From: DATAZK01 sp965199805 | GTDB taxonomy: Bacteria > Actinomycetota > Actinomycetes > Frankiales > Frankiaceae | DNA length: 64,000 bases | Assembly (NCBI GenBank): GCA_965199805.1 | Contig: CBDATO010000003.1 | Coordinates: forward strand, 1,364,001 to 1,428,000 | Direction of reading: 5' to 3' | Shown here: in pieces, positions 42,233-51,125 of the stretch | How positions within the stretch are numbered: the stretch's first letter is position 1 | Layout of the letters: each line of letters opens with the position of its first letter | The notes under the pieces: model-generated | The model's input: only the letters and a program-made list of their open reading frames with translations | What the model was told of the DNA's origin: nothing | Databases searched by the model: none | Program-made: the position numbers and the translations under genes

Positions 42233-42595
42233 GTGAAGCTCGATCTCGGCGCGGTCCGCAATGTGCTCGCCCATGTCGAGCAACTGCTCGAGGCGCACGA
42301 CGGGACGCAGGTGCCGGGTGCCCAGATCGGTGCCGCCGTACGCAGCACCGGCCGGGTGAGCGCCCTGCAGAGCGATCTGCTCGCAGCCCAGGAATTCCTG
42401 CGCCTGGCCGACGCCGAGCTCGCCACGATCTGCCTGATCAGCGAGGGCCGGGCCGACCCGCGCCGGGCGCCGGCCCGGCGCTGGCACCACCCGACCGTGC
42501 AGGCGGTGGACACCAACCGCCGGGCGGGCACCGCACCGGCGCGGCCGGCCGGGGCCGTGATCCGGGTCCCCGACCAGCCGGTCGTGCGGCACTAG
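42233..42595 (+). CDS. Small hypothetical protein
   Basis: 120 residues from a GTG with GGAGG seven bases upstream, which favours it over upstream in-frame starts. An N-terminal helix (VKLDLGAVRNVLAHVEQLLEAH), a middle helix (LQSDLLAAQEFLRLADAELATI) and a basic, Pro/Ala-rich tail. No family recognised. Its stop overlaps the stop of the convergent secreted-protein gene by four bases. Confidence 0.55.
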   Translation: MKLDLGAVRNVLAHVEQLLEAHDGTQVPGAQIGAAVRSTGRVSALQSDLLAAQEFLRLADAELATICLISEGRADPRRAPARRWHHPTVQAVDTNRRAGTAPARPAGAVIRVPDQPVVRH

Positions 42596-43497
42596 AGGTA
42601 GGGGTAGAACCGCAGCGTCTTGGTCACCGAGTACTTCAGCGTGGCCTTGCAGTCCTGCCCGGTCGTCTCGTCGAGCGTGCGGTTGTAGGTGTACGAGTTG
42701 ACGAGCGCGAGCTGACCCGACGGGGCGGGCGCAACGGCACCGAGGCTGAAGGGGTCGTCCTCGAACCAGTCGACCGACGGCAGCTTCAGCCCGGCCAGCT
42801 GGCCGACCTCGGTGTACGTACGCGCGAAGCCGTTGACCGTGACGCGGTCGCCGGCGTCGAGGCTGTAGGACGCCGACCCGGTCACGCCCTTCGGGTCGCT
42901 CCAGACCACGACCGGCTCGCTGTCGCCGACCCAGTCGCAGTCCTGGTTCAGCGTGAAGTTCAGCGGGCTCACCCGGATGTCGTACAGCGGCTGGACGAGC
43001 GGGTTCCAGAAGACGTCGTACTGGTTGGTGCGGGTGGCCGACACCTGCTCGGTCAGGTGCACCCGGATCGGCTTGTACAGCGCCTGGCCGTTGCCGGCCG
43101 GGAAGCTCTGCAGGAAGCGGTTGCCGGAGCTGCGGACGTAGCTCTGCGGCTGGCCGGGGGCGTTGTCGTACCAGATGCTGACCGTGACCGGCTTCGTGAC
43201 GTTCAGGCCGGCGGGCAGGGCGACGAGCGTGTTGACGCTCTTGGTCCGCAGCGTGAGGGCGTTCGCGACCGCGTCCAGATTGGCCGACGGCGTGATGTAC
43301 CGCTGGATCGGCAGGCCATTGACCGGCCCGATCGGCACCTTGACGATGCCGGTCTTCGTGACACCGGTCTTCGTGACACCGGTCTTCGTGACACCGGTTT
43401 TCGTGACACCGGCTGAGGCGGCGCCCAGTCCGATCGTGGAGACGGCGACCGCGGTGCCGATGACGACGGCTGCTGCCTTGCGGGTGAGGTGCTTCAT
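42592..43497 (-). CDS. Secreted protein with N-terminal VTKTG repeats
   Basis: 301 residues. Signal peptide MKHLTRKAAAVVIGTAVAV ending at ASAG, GGGAG upstream of the ATG. The mature N-terminus is four VTKTG repeats followed by GIVK. The rest is predicted beta-rich with paired Cys (QDCDW, QDCKATL) and no known catalytic motif. No family recognised. It lies 84 bases downstream of the ECF sigma-factor gene on the same strand, so it may be a target of it; that is inference. Confidence 0.7.
   Translation of the reverse strand: MKHLTRKAAAVVIGTAVAVSTIGLGAASAGVTKTGVTKTGVTKTGVTKTGIVKVPIGPVNGLPIQRYITPSANLDAVANALTLRTKSVNTLVALPAGLNVTKPVTVSIWYDNAPGQPQSYVRSSGNRFLQSFPAGNGQALYKPIRVHLTEQVSATRTNQYDVFWNPLVQPLYDIRVSPLNFTLNQDCDWVGDSEPVVVWSDPKGVTGSASYSLDAGDRVTVNGFARTYTEVGQLAGLKLPSVDWFEDDPFSLGAVAPAPSGQLALVNSYTYNRTLDETTGQDCKATLKYSVTKTLRFYPYL
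43351..43410. repeat. Four tandem 15-bp coding repeats
   Basis: GGTCTTCGTGACACC is repeated at 43351, 43366, 43381 and, with one change, 43396. On the minus strand each unit encodes VTKTG of the secreted protein. The unit length keeps the reading frame, so copy number can change without damage. Confidence 0.9.
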
Positions 43498-43581
43498 GGC
43501 GAGCTCCCTGCTGTTCGGCGACTGGCGCCGGTCGGCGCACACCACTGAGATGCGGCCGGTGCGCTCAGGGGTTCGCCGGTG

Positions 43582-44232
43582 TCAGCCGCCCGACTGCCCG
43601 CCGCCCGGTTCCAGCGCCTCGCGCAACAGGTCCTTCGCCTTGGACAGCCGCGAGCGCACCGTGCCGATCGGGATCCGCAGCCGCTCGGCGATGGCCTCGT
43701 AGTCCAGGTCGTCGTAGATCTGCAGCTTGAGCGTCTCGCGGTACGGCGCCGGCAGGCGGTCGATCACGTCGGCGATGCTCATCCGGTTGACCACGATCGA
43801 CGTGAACCGGCCGACCGCCTCGGGCCGCGGCTCGGCGGTCGGTTCCGGCACCCTGCGGCGCAGGGTCATCAGCGCCTCGTTGCGGGCGACGGAGTACAGC
43901 CAGGTCCGGAAGCGGGACAGCCCGCCGTAGGAGCCGATGTGGTGCTCCACCGCGATCAGCGTCTGCTGGGCGACGTCCTCGGCGAGCGCCTGGTCGGCGA
44001 CCCGCGACCGGATCGCCGGCTCGGCCAGCCGGAGGCGGTGGACGAGCTCCAGCAGCAGCTCCAGGGCGGCGCCCCCGGTGGCGGCGGCCCGCACCGCGAC
44101 GGCGTCGAGCAGGTCGTCGAAGGCGTCCTTGTCGACGGCTCGGGTGGCGATCGCGTACGCGAGCAGGCGCGCCCGTTCCGCATAGTCGGTGAGCGCCGCG
44201 TCGATCTGCTGCTCGCGCTCGCCGCCGGTCAT
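43582..44232 (-). CDS. ECF-type RNA polymerase sigma factor
   Basis: 216 residues from ATG at 44232. Region 2: LAEDVAQQTLIAVEHHIGSYGGLSRFRTWLYSVARNEALMTLRRR; region 4: LPAPYRETLKLQIYDDLDYEAIAERLRIPIGTVRSRLSKAK. About 80 residues precede region 2 (DYAERARLLAYAIATRAVDKDAFDDLLDAVA), longer than in most ECF factors. No obvious anti-sigma gene is adjacent. It is divergent by 67 bases from an SRPBCC gene and upstream of the secreted VTKTG protein. Confidence 0.9.
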   Translation of the reverse strand: MTGGEREQQIDAALTDYAERARLLAYAIATRAVDKDAFDDLLDAVAVRAAATGGAALELLLELVHRLRLAEPAIRSRVADQALAEDVAQQTLIAVEHHIGSYGGLSRFRTWLYSVARNEALMTLRRRVPEPTAEPRPEAVGRFTSIVVNRMSIADVIDRLPAPYRETLKLQIYDDLDYEAIAERLRIPIGTVRSRLSKAKDLLREALEPGGGQSGG

Positions 44233-44299
44233 GATCGGCAACGTAGCGGCCGTCCGGGCCGTAGGCGAGCCCCCGGGCGCGCTGTGCGAAGGTGAGCCG

Positions 44300-44800
44300 A
44301 TGAGCACCGAACTCGCTGACACCGAACTCGCCGACTCCGTGGAGCGCTTCGAGATCCGGCGCGAGATCGCCGCCCCGCCGTCCGCCGTCTTCGCCGTGCT
44401 GGCCGACCCGTCCGGTCACGTGACCATCGACAGCTCCGGCATGCTGCAGTCGGCCGAGGGCGAGCGCGTCACCGCGGTGGGTGACGAGTTCGTCGTCCAC
44501 ATGGACCGGGAGTCGCTGAACGACTACCCGATGGGCAAGTACGACGTCACCGTGATCATCACGAAGTTCGAGCCGGACGCCCTCATCGAGTGGACGATCT
44601 CCGGTCAGATTCAGCCGCCGCTGCGCCACCTGTACGGCTACACGCTGCAGCCGAGCGACATCGGCACGCTGGTCACGACGTACTACGACTGGAGCGAGAT
44701 CGACGAGGCCTACCGCGGCGCCGGGATCTTCCCGGTGATCCCGGAGGCGGCGCTGCGGGCGACGCTCGGCATCCTCGCGCGCACCGTCGAGAAGGCCTGA
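44300..44800 (+). CDS. SRPBCC-family protein
   Basis: 166 residues; ATG at 44300 with AAGG upstream. START-like pattern: FEIRREIAAPPSAVFAVLADPSGHV, then IITKFEPDALIEWTISG, LYGYTLQPSDIGTLVTTYYDWSEID and a C-terminal helix. Likely a small-molecule-binding or activator-like protein. It is 10 bases before the D-aminoacylase-like gene and so in one operon with it, and divergent from the ECF sigma gene. Confidence 0.78.
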   Translation: MSTELADTELADSVERFEIRREIAAPPSAVFAVLADPSGHVTIDSSGMLQSAEGERVTAVGDEFVVHMDRESLNDYPMGKYDVTVIITKFEPDALIEWTISGQIQPPLRHLYGYTLQPSDIGTLVTTYYDWSEIDEAYRGAGIFPVIPEAALRATLGILARTVEKA

Positions 44801-44810
44801 GGAGACACCC

Positions 44811-46529
44811 GTGCTCGATCTGCTCATCACCAACGCGCGCATCGTCGACGGCTCGGGCGCCCCGGCATACCTCGGTGACCTCGGGGTGAAGGACGGGCGC
44901 CTCGTCGATCCGGGCTCGGAGCCCGCCGCCGAGACCATCGACGCGACCGGCCTGGTCGCCTGCCCCGGTTTCGTCGACCCGCACACGCATTACGACGCCC
45001 AGCTCTTCTGGGACCCGACCGCGTCGCCGTCCAACGTGCACGGCGTCACCACCGTCATCGGTGGCAACTGCAGCTTGAGCCTGGCGCCGCTGACGCCCGA
45101 CAACGCCGACTACATACGCCGGCTGCTGGCCAAGGTCGAGGGCATGCCGCTCGCGGCGCTCGAGGACGGCGTGCCGTGGACCTGGAGCAGCTTCGGCGAA
45201 TACCTCGACGCGCTCGACGGCCGACTCGGGGTGAACGCGGGCTTCCTGCAGGGTCACTCGGCGCTGCGCCGGCACGTGATGGGCCCGGAGGCCAACAAGC
45301 GCGACGCGACGGAGGCGGAGCTCGACGAGCTGCGCGCCGAGCTGGCCCGCTCGCTGCAGGGCGGCGCGCTCGGCCTGTCGATGGACGTCTCGGACCTGCA
45401 CAGCGACGGCAACGGCGAGCGGGTGCCGGCTCGCGCCGCGCCGGTGGCCGAGCTGCTCGAGCTCTGCCGGGTGGTCGGCGAGCACGAGGGCACCACGCTG
45501 GAGGGCATCTTCACCGGCGGTGACAACGGCTTCGGTGACGAGGAGGCCGACCTGCTGGCCCAGGTCTCCCGGGTCGCCGACCGGCCGCTGAACTGGAACC
45601 TGCTGGTCGTCGACGCGAAAGACCCGGACCGACGCTGGCGTCAGCTGAACGCCTCCCGACGGGCGCGCGAGGTCGGCGGCCGGGTGGTCGCGCTGACCAT
45701 GCCGACGATCGTCCCGATGAACATGAGCTTCCGCAATTACTGCGCGCTGAACCTGATGCCCGGCTGGTCGGACGTGCTCAGCCTGCCGGTGCCCGAGCGG
45801 ATGACGAAGCTGCGCGACCCGGAGACCCAGGGCTGGATGGTGGCCCGGGCCAACAGCGACGAGGCCGGCATGTTCCGCCGGCTCGCCGACTTCGGCGGCT
45901 ACCGCATCGGCGACACGTACAGCACCGAGAACGCCGGGCTCTCCGGCCGGATCGTGCGCGACATCGCCGCCGAGCGCGGCAGCGATGACCCGTTCGCCAC
46001 GCTGATCGACATCGTCTGCGCCGACGAGCTGCGGACGGTGCTGTGGCCGTCCGCACCGGATGACGACGAGGCGCACTGGACGCTGCGCTCGGAGATCTGG
46101 GACGACCCCGACGTCATGCTGGGCGGCAGCGACGCGGGCGCCCACCTCGACCGCATGTGCGGCGCCGGCTACCCGACCGAGTTCCTCGCCGATTGCGTAC
46201 GCGGGCGGCACCTGCTGTCGCTCGAGGACGCCGTGCAGGCGATGTCCGACGCCCCCGCCCGGCTGCTCGGCCTCGACGGCCGCGGCCGCCTCGAGACCGG
46301 CGCGTGGGCCGACGTCGTGCTGTTCGACCCCGAGACGGTGGGATCCGCGGCGGCCGAGCTCGTCACCGACCTGCCCGGCGGTGCGCCGCGGCTCGTCGTG
46401 GGGTCAACGGGTGTCGTACGGGTGCTGGTCAACGGGGTGGCGACCGTCATCGACGGCAAGCCGACGGGGGCGCTGCCCGGCACCGCGCTGCGCTCCGGAC
46501 GGGACACGTCGACGGTGACGGCCGCGTGA
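44811..46529 (+). CDS. N-acyl-D-amino-acid deacylase-like amidohydrolase
   Basis: 572 residues from a GTG. Metal motif DPHTHYDAQLFWD near residue 57, GGNCSLSLAP near residue 85 (the Cys motif typical of D-aminoacylases), LQGHSALRR, and SDAGAHLDRM near residue 450. C-terminal RLETGAWADVVLFDP closes the composite domain. Expected to hydrolyse an N-acyl or cyclic amide; the substrate is unknown. Part of the SRPBCC operon. Confidence 0.88.
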   Translation: MLDLLITNARIVDGSGAPAYLGDLGVKDGRLVDPGSEPAAETIDATGLVACPGFVDPHTHYDAQLFWDPTASPSNVHGVTTVIGGNCSLSLAPLTPDNADYIRRLLAKVEGMPLAALEDGVPWTWSSFGEYLDALDGRLGVNAGFLQGHSALRRHVMGPEANKRDATEAELDELRAELARSLQGGALGLSMDVSDLHSDGNGERVPARAAPVAELLELCRVVGEHEGTTLEGIFTGGDNGFGDEEADLLAQVSRVADRPLNWNLLVVDAKDPDRRWRQLNASRRAREVGGRVVALTMPTIVPMNMSFRNYCALNLMPGWSDVLSLPVPERMTKLRDPETQGWMVARANSDEAGMFRRLADFGGYRIGDTYSTENAGLSGRIVRDIAAERGSDDPFATLIDIVCADELRTVLWPSAPDDDEAHWTLRSEIWDDPDVMLGGSDAGAHLDRMCGAGYPTEFLADCVRGRHLLSLEDAVQAMSDAPARLLGLDGRGRLETGAWADVVLFDPETVGSAAAELVTDLPGGAPRLVVGSTGVVRVLVNGVATVIDGKPTGALPGTALRSGRDTSTVTAA

Positions 46530-46542
46530 GGGCGGCAGGCGC

Positions 46543-48081
46543 TCAGTAGTACGTCTCGACGTTGTCACGGGCCGGGTGCCGCTCCCCCGCGGGGCCCTTC
46601 GCGAATTCTGCGAGCATCCGGCCGGTGACGGCGGTCGTCACCTTGGCGTTGTCGGTGCCGTACGCGCCGGACAGCGAGTTGATCCACCAGTTGGTGCCGG
46701 TGGAGAAGATGCCGGCGCCGCTCGGGGTCGTGTAGTACGCCATGTCGGAGTAGCTGGCGGTGCCGTTGCAGATCAGCGGTGAGTGGGCCAGCACCTCGAT
46801 GGGGCGGGGGGTCGGCACCGCCGGGTTGACCCGGTCGTACTCGCCGCCGACGAGCCCGGGCAGCAGCTGTCCCTCGGCCACCTTCGCGGTGGCGAAGAGC
46901 CAGTGCTCGGGATTGGTGATCCTGATGTCGGCCTTGACCGGGTTGGACTCGTAGTACACGCCGGTCAGGACGCTCTCCGGCCGCGGGTTCGGGGCGTAGC
47001 GCCACTGGCCGGTGGCCTCGTCGGGGTTCGTCCGCAGGAACGGGTCCTCCTCCGGCACCTTGTAGCAGGTCATCAGCCGCTCGCCGCCCACCGGCGTCCC
47101 GTCCAGCCGGATGTGCCGGTAGATCGCGTTGGCGCCGAGGAACGCGAGGTTGGTCCCGGCGTCACGGGCCCGGGTGAGCGTCGCCCGCATGGCGGTCGAG
47201 TAGTACTCGTCGTGTCCCGGGCTGATCAGCGCGAGGGCACCGTCCAGCGCCTTCGGGTCGGTGTGCAGGTCGACGTCACTGATGTAGTCGAGCGGCAGCC
47301 CCATCCGCTCGGCCAGTGCCAGCACGGGCAGCAGGTTCTCCTGGAACTCGCTGGCGCCCTGGTTGTTGACGCCGCCGTACGGCCGGTCGAAGGAGACCGC
47401 GCGGGCCCGGTCGGCGAAGCGCCCGTCGGGGCCGAAGTAGAGGCTGTAGCCGCCGAAGGGGTTGTACGCCTGCCAGGTGGTGTCGCCGTTGACGAGCACG
47501 ACCTTGCCCTTGGGGCTCTCGGACCGGACGGCCAGCGGCACGTAGCGCTGGCCGCCGGTCGAGGCGTCGAGCCGGAAGATGTAGAAGCCGGGCAGCCAGC
47601 CGCCGGTGTCGATGGTCAGCGTCGCCGGCCAGTCGGTGACGACGGTGCTCGTCGGGGCGGTGATAGTCGGTGCGGCCCCGAGGTGGCCCTCGAGCACGCC
47701 CGACCGCCAGATCTGCCGGCCCTCGCAGGCCTGGTAGTAGCCGCAGCGGATGGCGGTGACGCGATAGCTCGGCGCCGTGGTGGAGACGTGCAGGCCGACG
47801 CGCTCACCGGGGCGGACGCTGGTGCGGTCGGCCCAGCCCTGGATCTCGTCGGGGGCGCCGAGCCGGTCGAGCCGCCACCGCGGGTCGCCCTTGCGGGCGT
47901 TCTCCCGCACGGTGACCGCGCCGGCGCTCGGCACGCGGCCGCCGCCGGACTTCGGCGGGGTCGCCGGCGGGACGCTGGTGGGCGGCGGGGTGTCCGGCGT
48001 ACCGGAGGTGCCACAGGCTGCGAGCGCGCCCATCGCCGCCACCGCGCCGGCCTGCAGCACGCGTCGCCGACTGACCGTCAC
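46543..48081 (-). CDS. Tat-exported N,N-dimethylformamidase beta-subunit-like lipoprotein
   Basis: 512 residues from a GTG with GGGGGGA upstream. Twin-arginine signal (SRRRVLQAG) and lipobox (LAAC), then a Pro-rich linker. Core motifs match the dimethylformamidase beta-subunit-like family: GYYQACEGRQIWRSG, VNGDTTWQAYNPFGGYSLY, ALISPGHDEYYS, FLGANAIYRHIRLD. Known enzyme members hydrolyse small amides; exported lipoproteins of the family have no established substrate. It diverges from the AI-2E gene and ends 13 bases from the D-aminoacylase end. Confidence 0.83.
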   Translation of the reverse strand: MTVSRRRVLQAGAVAAMGALAACGTSGTPDTPPPTSVPPATPPKSGGGRVPSAGAVTVRENARKGDPRWRLDRLGAPDEIQGWADRTSVRPGERVGLHVSTTAPSYRVTAIRCGYYQACEGRQIWRSGVLEGHLGAAPTITAPTSTVVTDWPATLTIDTGGWLPGFYIFRLDASTGGQRYVPLAVRSESPKGKVVLVNGDTTWQAYNPFGGYSLYFGPDGRFADRARAVSFDRPYGGVNNQGASEFQENLLPVLALAERMGLPLDYISDVDLHTDPKALDGALALISPGHDEYYSTAMRATLTRARDAGTNLAFLGANAIYRHIRLDGTPVGGERLMTCYKVPEEDPFLRTNPDEATGQWRYAPNPRPESVLTGVYYESNPVKADIRITNPEHWLFATAKVAEGQLLPGLVGGEYDRVNPAVPTPRPIEVLAHSPLICNGTASYSDMAYYTTPSGAGIFSTGTNWWINSLSGAYGTDNAKVTTAVTGRMLAEFAKGPAGERHPARDNVETYY

Positions 48082-48285
48082 GCTCGTCCCCCCACCTCGC
48101 TGACCACGCCGAGAGGCGTATCGGCTCCGGGGAGAGTAGTTGAACCATGATCGCGGCTCGCGACACGACGCGCGGCAGGCCCCGGCGTGCGCCGCGGTGC
48201 ACCGGCCTCGGTCTGAGAACATGCGATAAAGGACGGGCCGCACGCCGGCAGCCGTACTCGCCCCGATGAGCGACCGAGGAGACCC

Positions 48286-49533
48286 TTGCCCGACCAGCAG
48301 TCCCCGGGCTTCGTCGAGCCTCCTCGAATCCCGGTGGACGAGGCCGACCTCCCGACGCCGCCTCCCGTCAGCACCCCGCCGCTCTCGGACACCGACCACG
48401 ACGCCGTCGAGGGCGTCACGTGGGCGGTGCGCGTCGCGGCCGCCTGGAGCTGGCGCGCCCTCGTCGTCGGCGCGGCCGTCTACGTGCTCTTCATCATCAT
48501 CGGCCGGGTCGGGCTGGTCGCCTTCTGCTTCATCATCGCCCTGTTCCTCACGGCGATGCTGCACCCGCTCGAGGTGCGATTCCGCCGGGTCCGGGGGCCG
48601 AAATCGCTGTCGGCACTGCTGGCGCTGCTCGTCGGCATCCTGGTCATCGCCGGGCTCGGCACCTTCGTCGTCTGGCAGATCTCCTCGCACGACCAGCAGC
48701 TCGCCGATCAGGCGACCAAGGTGGTCAACAACGTCAAGGACTGGTTGCGAACCGGTCCGCTGAAGATCAAGTCCGAGGACCTGGACAAGGCCTCGGACAG
48801 CATCATCAACACCATCAAGAACAACGGCAGCGACGTCATCGCCGGGGCGATCGACACCGTCAGGGTGGTGGCGGAAGGGCTCGCCGGGTTGCTGACGGTC
48901 CTGCTCACCACCTTCTACCTGCTGCGCGACGGCGAGATCGTCTGGTCGTGGGTGGTGCGGCTCTTCCCGAAGCGGGCGCACACCCGGCTCGACTTCGCCG
49001 GCCGCGCCGGCTGGGGCACCTTCGGCGGCTACATGCGCGGGCAGTTCCTGATCGCCCTGTTCCACGGTGTCACCTCGAGCGCCCTCCTCCTGATCATGGG
49101 CGTCCCGCTGGCCGCCGCCCTCGGCGTGCTGATCTTCGTCGGATCGTTCATCCCGCTGCTCGGCCTGACCGTGACCGGCGCCCTCGCGGTGGCCATCACG
49201 ATCCTCGAGCACGGGCTCACGTCCGGCATCGTCGTCGCGGCGGCGATCATCATCCTGGTGCAGGTCGAGAGCCACGTCCTGCAGCCGTACATCATGAGCC
49301 GCAGCGTCCACGTCCACCCGCTGGCCGTCGTGCTCGCGGTCATCGCAGGCACGGAGCTGAAGGGCATCCCCGGCGCACTGATCGCGGTGCCGCTGGTCGC
49401 CTTCGTCAACACCAGCATCCGCGCCATGTCGGCGGGTCCCTCCGCCGGCTCCGACGTCCGTGAGGCGTCCGTCGACTCGCCGGTCAGCCTCGCGAAGCCC
49501 GGCGACGTGGAGACGGCCGAGCACTCGCACTGA
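48286..49533 (+). CDS. AI-2E-family transporter
   Basis: 415 residues from a TTG with GGAG upstream. A Pro-rich cytoplasmic N-terminus precedes about eight membrane helices: VVGAAVYVLFIIIGRVG, ALFLTAMLHPLEVRF, LLTVLLTTFYLLRDGE, FIPLLGLTVTGALAVAI and VQVESHVLQPYIMSRSVHVHP, the last being the family's signature. Such permeases are linked to autoinducer-2 or ion export, and most are uncharacterised. The last 50 bases overlap the convergent AraC gene. Confidence 0.88.
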   Translation: MPDQQSPGFVEPPRIPVDEADLPTPPPVSTPPLSDTDHDAVEGVTWAVRVAAAWSWRALVVGAAVYVLFIIIGRVGLVAFCFIIALFLTAMLHPLEVRFRRVRGPKSLSALLALLVGILVIAGLGTFVVWQISSHDQQLADQATKVVNNVKDWLRTGPLKIKSEDLDKASDSIINTIKNNGSDVIAGAIDTVRVVAEGLAGLLTVLLTTFYLLRDGEIVWSWVVRLFPKRAHTRLDFAGRAGWGTFGGYMRGQFLIALFHGVTSSALLLIMGVPLAAALGVLIFVGSFIPLLGLTVTGALAVAITILEHGLTSGIVVAAAIIILVQVESHVLQPYIMSRSVHVHPLAVVLAVIAGTELKGIPGALIAVPLVAFVNTSIRAMSAGPSAGSDVREASVDSPVSLAKPGDVETAEHSH

Positions 49534-50407
49534 CCTGCATCCGCGATGTTCCGGCGGGCACCGCGACCCGGCTGGCGTACGCGCCGGGCGTGGTGCCGAC
49601 GGTGTCGCGGAACTCGTTGGTGAAGTGCGCCTGGTCGTACCAGCCGTGCTCGGCGGACACGGTCGCGAGGCTGGCGTCCGGGTCGCGCTCGAGGGCGAAG
49701 GCGGCCTGGATCAGGCGGTAGCGCTGCAGCACCCACTTCGGGGAGACACCCACCTGCTCGCGGAAGCGGCGCTGCAGCGTGCGCTGCGACCAGCCGGACA
49801 GCTCCGGCAGATCCGTGACGCGCAGGGTCGGCTCGGCCGCCATCGTGTCGATGAGCCGGCAGAGCCGTACGTATGCCGGGTCGGGCGGCGGCGCCAGCAC
49901 CGCGAGGCCGTCCCGCAGCGTCTCGAGGCAACCCTGCAGGTCGTCCTGGCCCTGCGCACGGCGGCCGACCGCGCCCAACGGACCGTCGGCGACGACGACG
50001 CGGTCGGTGAGGGCCGCCGCGTCACCCCCGGCGAACGCGCTCCAGCCGCCCGGCCGGAAGCGCACGCCTGCCACCCAGCCGGTCCCACTCAGCTCGATGG
50101 TGAAGTCGCGGGTCGGCACGCCGTGCAGCAGCACCGCGGGCAGCCGGTGCCCGTGCCGGACGCGCTCCGGCCGGCCGTCCTCGACCGTCAGGTGCAGGGA
50201 CGGGAACGGCAGCACCTGGCTCGGCACGGGCGGCAGGCCCGTCAGGTCCCAGGCCACCCACCACAGGTGGTCGACGTACGGCACGAGCCGCTCCCCCGAC
50301 GGCATGCGGCCGAAGGCGAAGGCGTCGGCGCTGCCGGCCCGGTGCACGATCCCGGGCTGCGGCGACCCGCCGGGCTCGGCACCCGGCGCATTCCTCCAAG
50401 CGTCCAC
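49484..50407 (-). CDS. AraC-family transcriptional regulator
   Basis: 307 residues from a GTG. C-terminal AraC domain with two helix-turn-helices: LPELSGWSQRTLQRRFREQVG and LATVSAEHGWYDQAHFTNEFRDTVGTTPGAY. The N-terminal region (LVPYVDHLWWVAWDLTG, GVRFRPGGWSAFAG) resembles the ligand region of AraC proteins paired with glyoxalase-like genes. It is divergent from the VOC gene by 26 bases, so that gene is its likely target. Confidence 0.88.
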   Translation of the reverse strand: MDAWRNAPGAEPGGSPQPGIVHRAGSADAFAFGRMPSGERLVPYVDHLWWVAWDLTGLPPVPSQVLPFPSLHLTVEDGRPERVRHGHRLPAVLLHGVPTRDFTIELSGTGWVAGVRFRPGGWSAFAGGDAAALTDRVVVADGPLGAVGRRAQGQDDLQGCLETLRDGLAVLAPPPDPAYVRLCRLIDTMAAEPTLRVTDLPELSGWSQRTLQRRFREQVGVSPKWVLQRYRLIQAAFALERDPDASLATVSAEHGWYDQAHFTNEFRDTVGTTPGAYASRVAVPAGTSRMQVSASARPSPRRRASRG

Positions 50408-50413
50408 CGGGTC

Positions 50414-50419
50414 AGCCTA
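50414..50419 (-). promoter_or_regulatory. Leaderless-type -10 box TAGGCT for the AraC gene
   Basis: On the minus strand TAGGCT is six bases upstream of the GTG at 50407, with no ribosome site between. It overlaps the CCTAGG palindrome shared with the divergent VOC gene promoter. Confidence 0.45.
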
Positions 50420-50433
50420 GGGACGCTGGGGTC

Positions 50434-50967
50434 ATGACCGACAGCACGCTCAGCTCCCCGACCGCCCCCGACCCCGCGCAGCCGGCCGCCGTCTCACCGC
50501 TGCCGGCCGGCTACACGACCCTGACGCCGTTCCTGGTGATCGACGGCGCCCGGGCCGCCATCGACTTCTACGTCTCGGTCTTCTTCGCCACCGTGGTCAG
50601 CGTCATGGACCTGCCCGGCGGCGGGGTGGCGCACGCCGAGCTGGACTTCGGCGGCGAGCTCGGTGCCGGGCGCCTGCAGCTCAGCGACCCCAATCCGACC
50701 TACGGACTCGTCGCGCCGGCAACGGACGGCGACAGCGTGACGCATTCCATGGCGATCTACGTGCCGGACGTCGACGCGGTGGTGGCCCGGGCACAGGCCG
50801 CCGGAGCGACCCTCCGCGAGCCCGTCACCACCTTCGTGACCGGCGACCGGTTCGGGAGCGTGCTCGACCCGTTCGGGCAGCGCTGGTCGGTCATGACGCG
50901 GGTCGAGGACGTCAGTCCCGAGGAGGCCGAGCGTCGGCTCGCGGAGTGGGGCTCGGACAACTTGTGA
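50434..50967 (+). CDS. VOC (glyoxalase/PhnB-like) protein
   Basis: 177 residues. Two beta-alpha-beta units of the vicinal oxygen chelate fold: TPFLVIDGARAAIDFYVSVF, HAELDFGGELG and SMAIYVPDVDAVVARAQAAG, DRFGSVLDPFGQRW. This is typical of PhnB-like and bleomycin-resistance-like proteins, of unknown ligand. A second metal-ligand set is not certain. It is divergent from the AraC regulator. Confidence 0.83.
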   Translation: MTDSTLSSPTAPDPAQPAAVSPLPAGYTTLTPFLVIDGARAAIDFYVSVFFATVVSVMDLPGGGVAHAELDFGGELGAGRLQLSDPNPTYGLVAPATDGDSVTHSMAIYVPDVDAVVARAQAAGATLREPVTTFVTGDRFGSVLDPFGQRWSVMTRVEDVSPEEAERRLAEWGSDNL

Positions 50968-51125
50968 GCGCGGAGAAAGGCCTCCGCGGCCGTATCGAAA
51001 TGCGGAACGAAAAGGGACAACCTGCCCGACTCCGGAAGTCTGATTCCGCACGTCGGTTTGGCCCTTGCACGGCCGGGGCACCTGCGGGTCGAATAGTTCC
51101 CGTCATCGCAGTAATGGAGGAATGG

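Noticed and set aside
43351..43410. Four short direct repeats that could suggest a CRISPR array
   Set aside because: They are tandem without spacers and encode VTKTG in frame inside a secreted protein.
46543..49530. 995-codon minus-strand frame
   Set aside because: Only the part from GTG 48081 carries the Tat signal and family motifs; the rest is antisense to the AI-2E gene.
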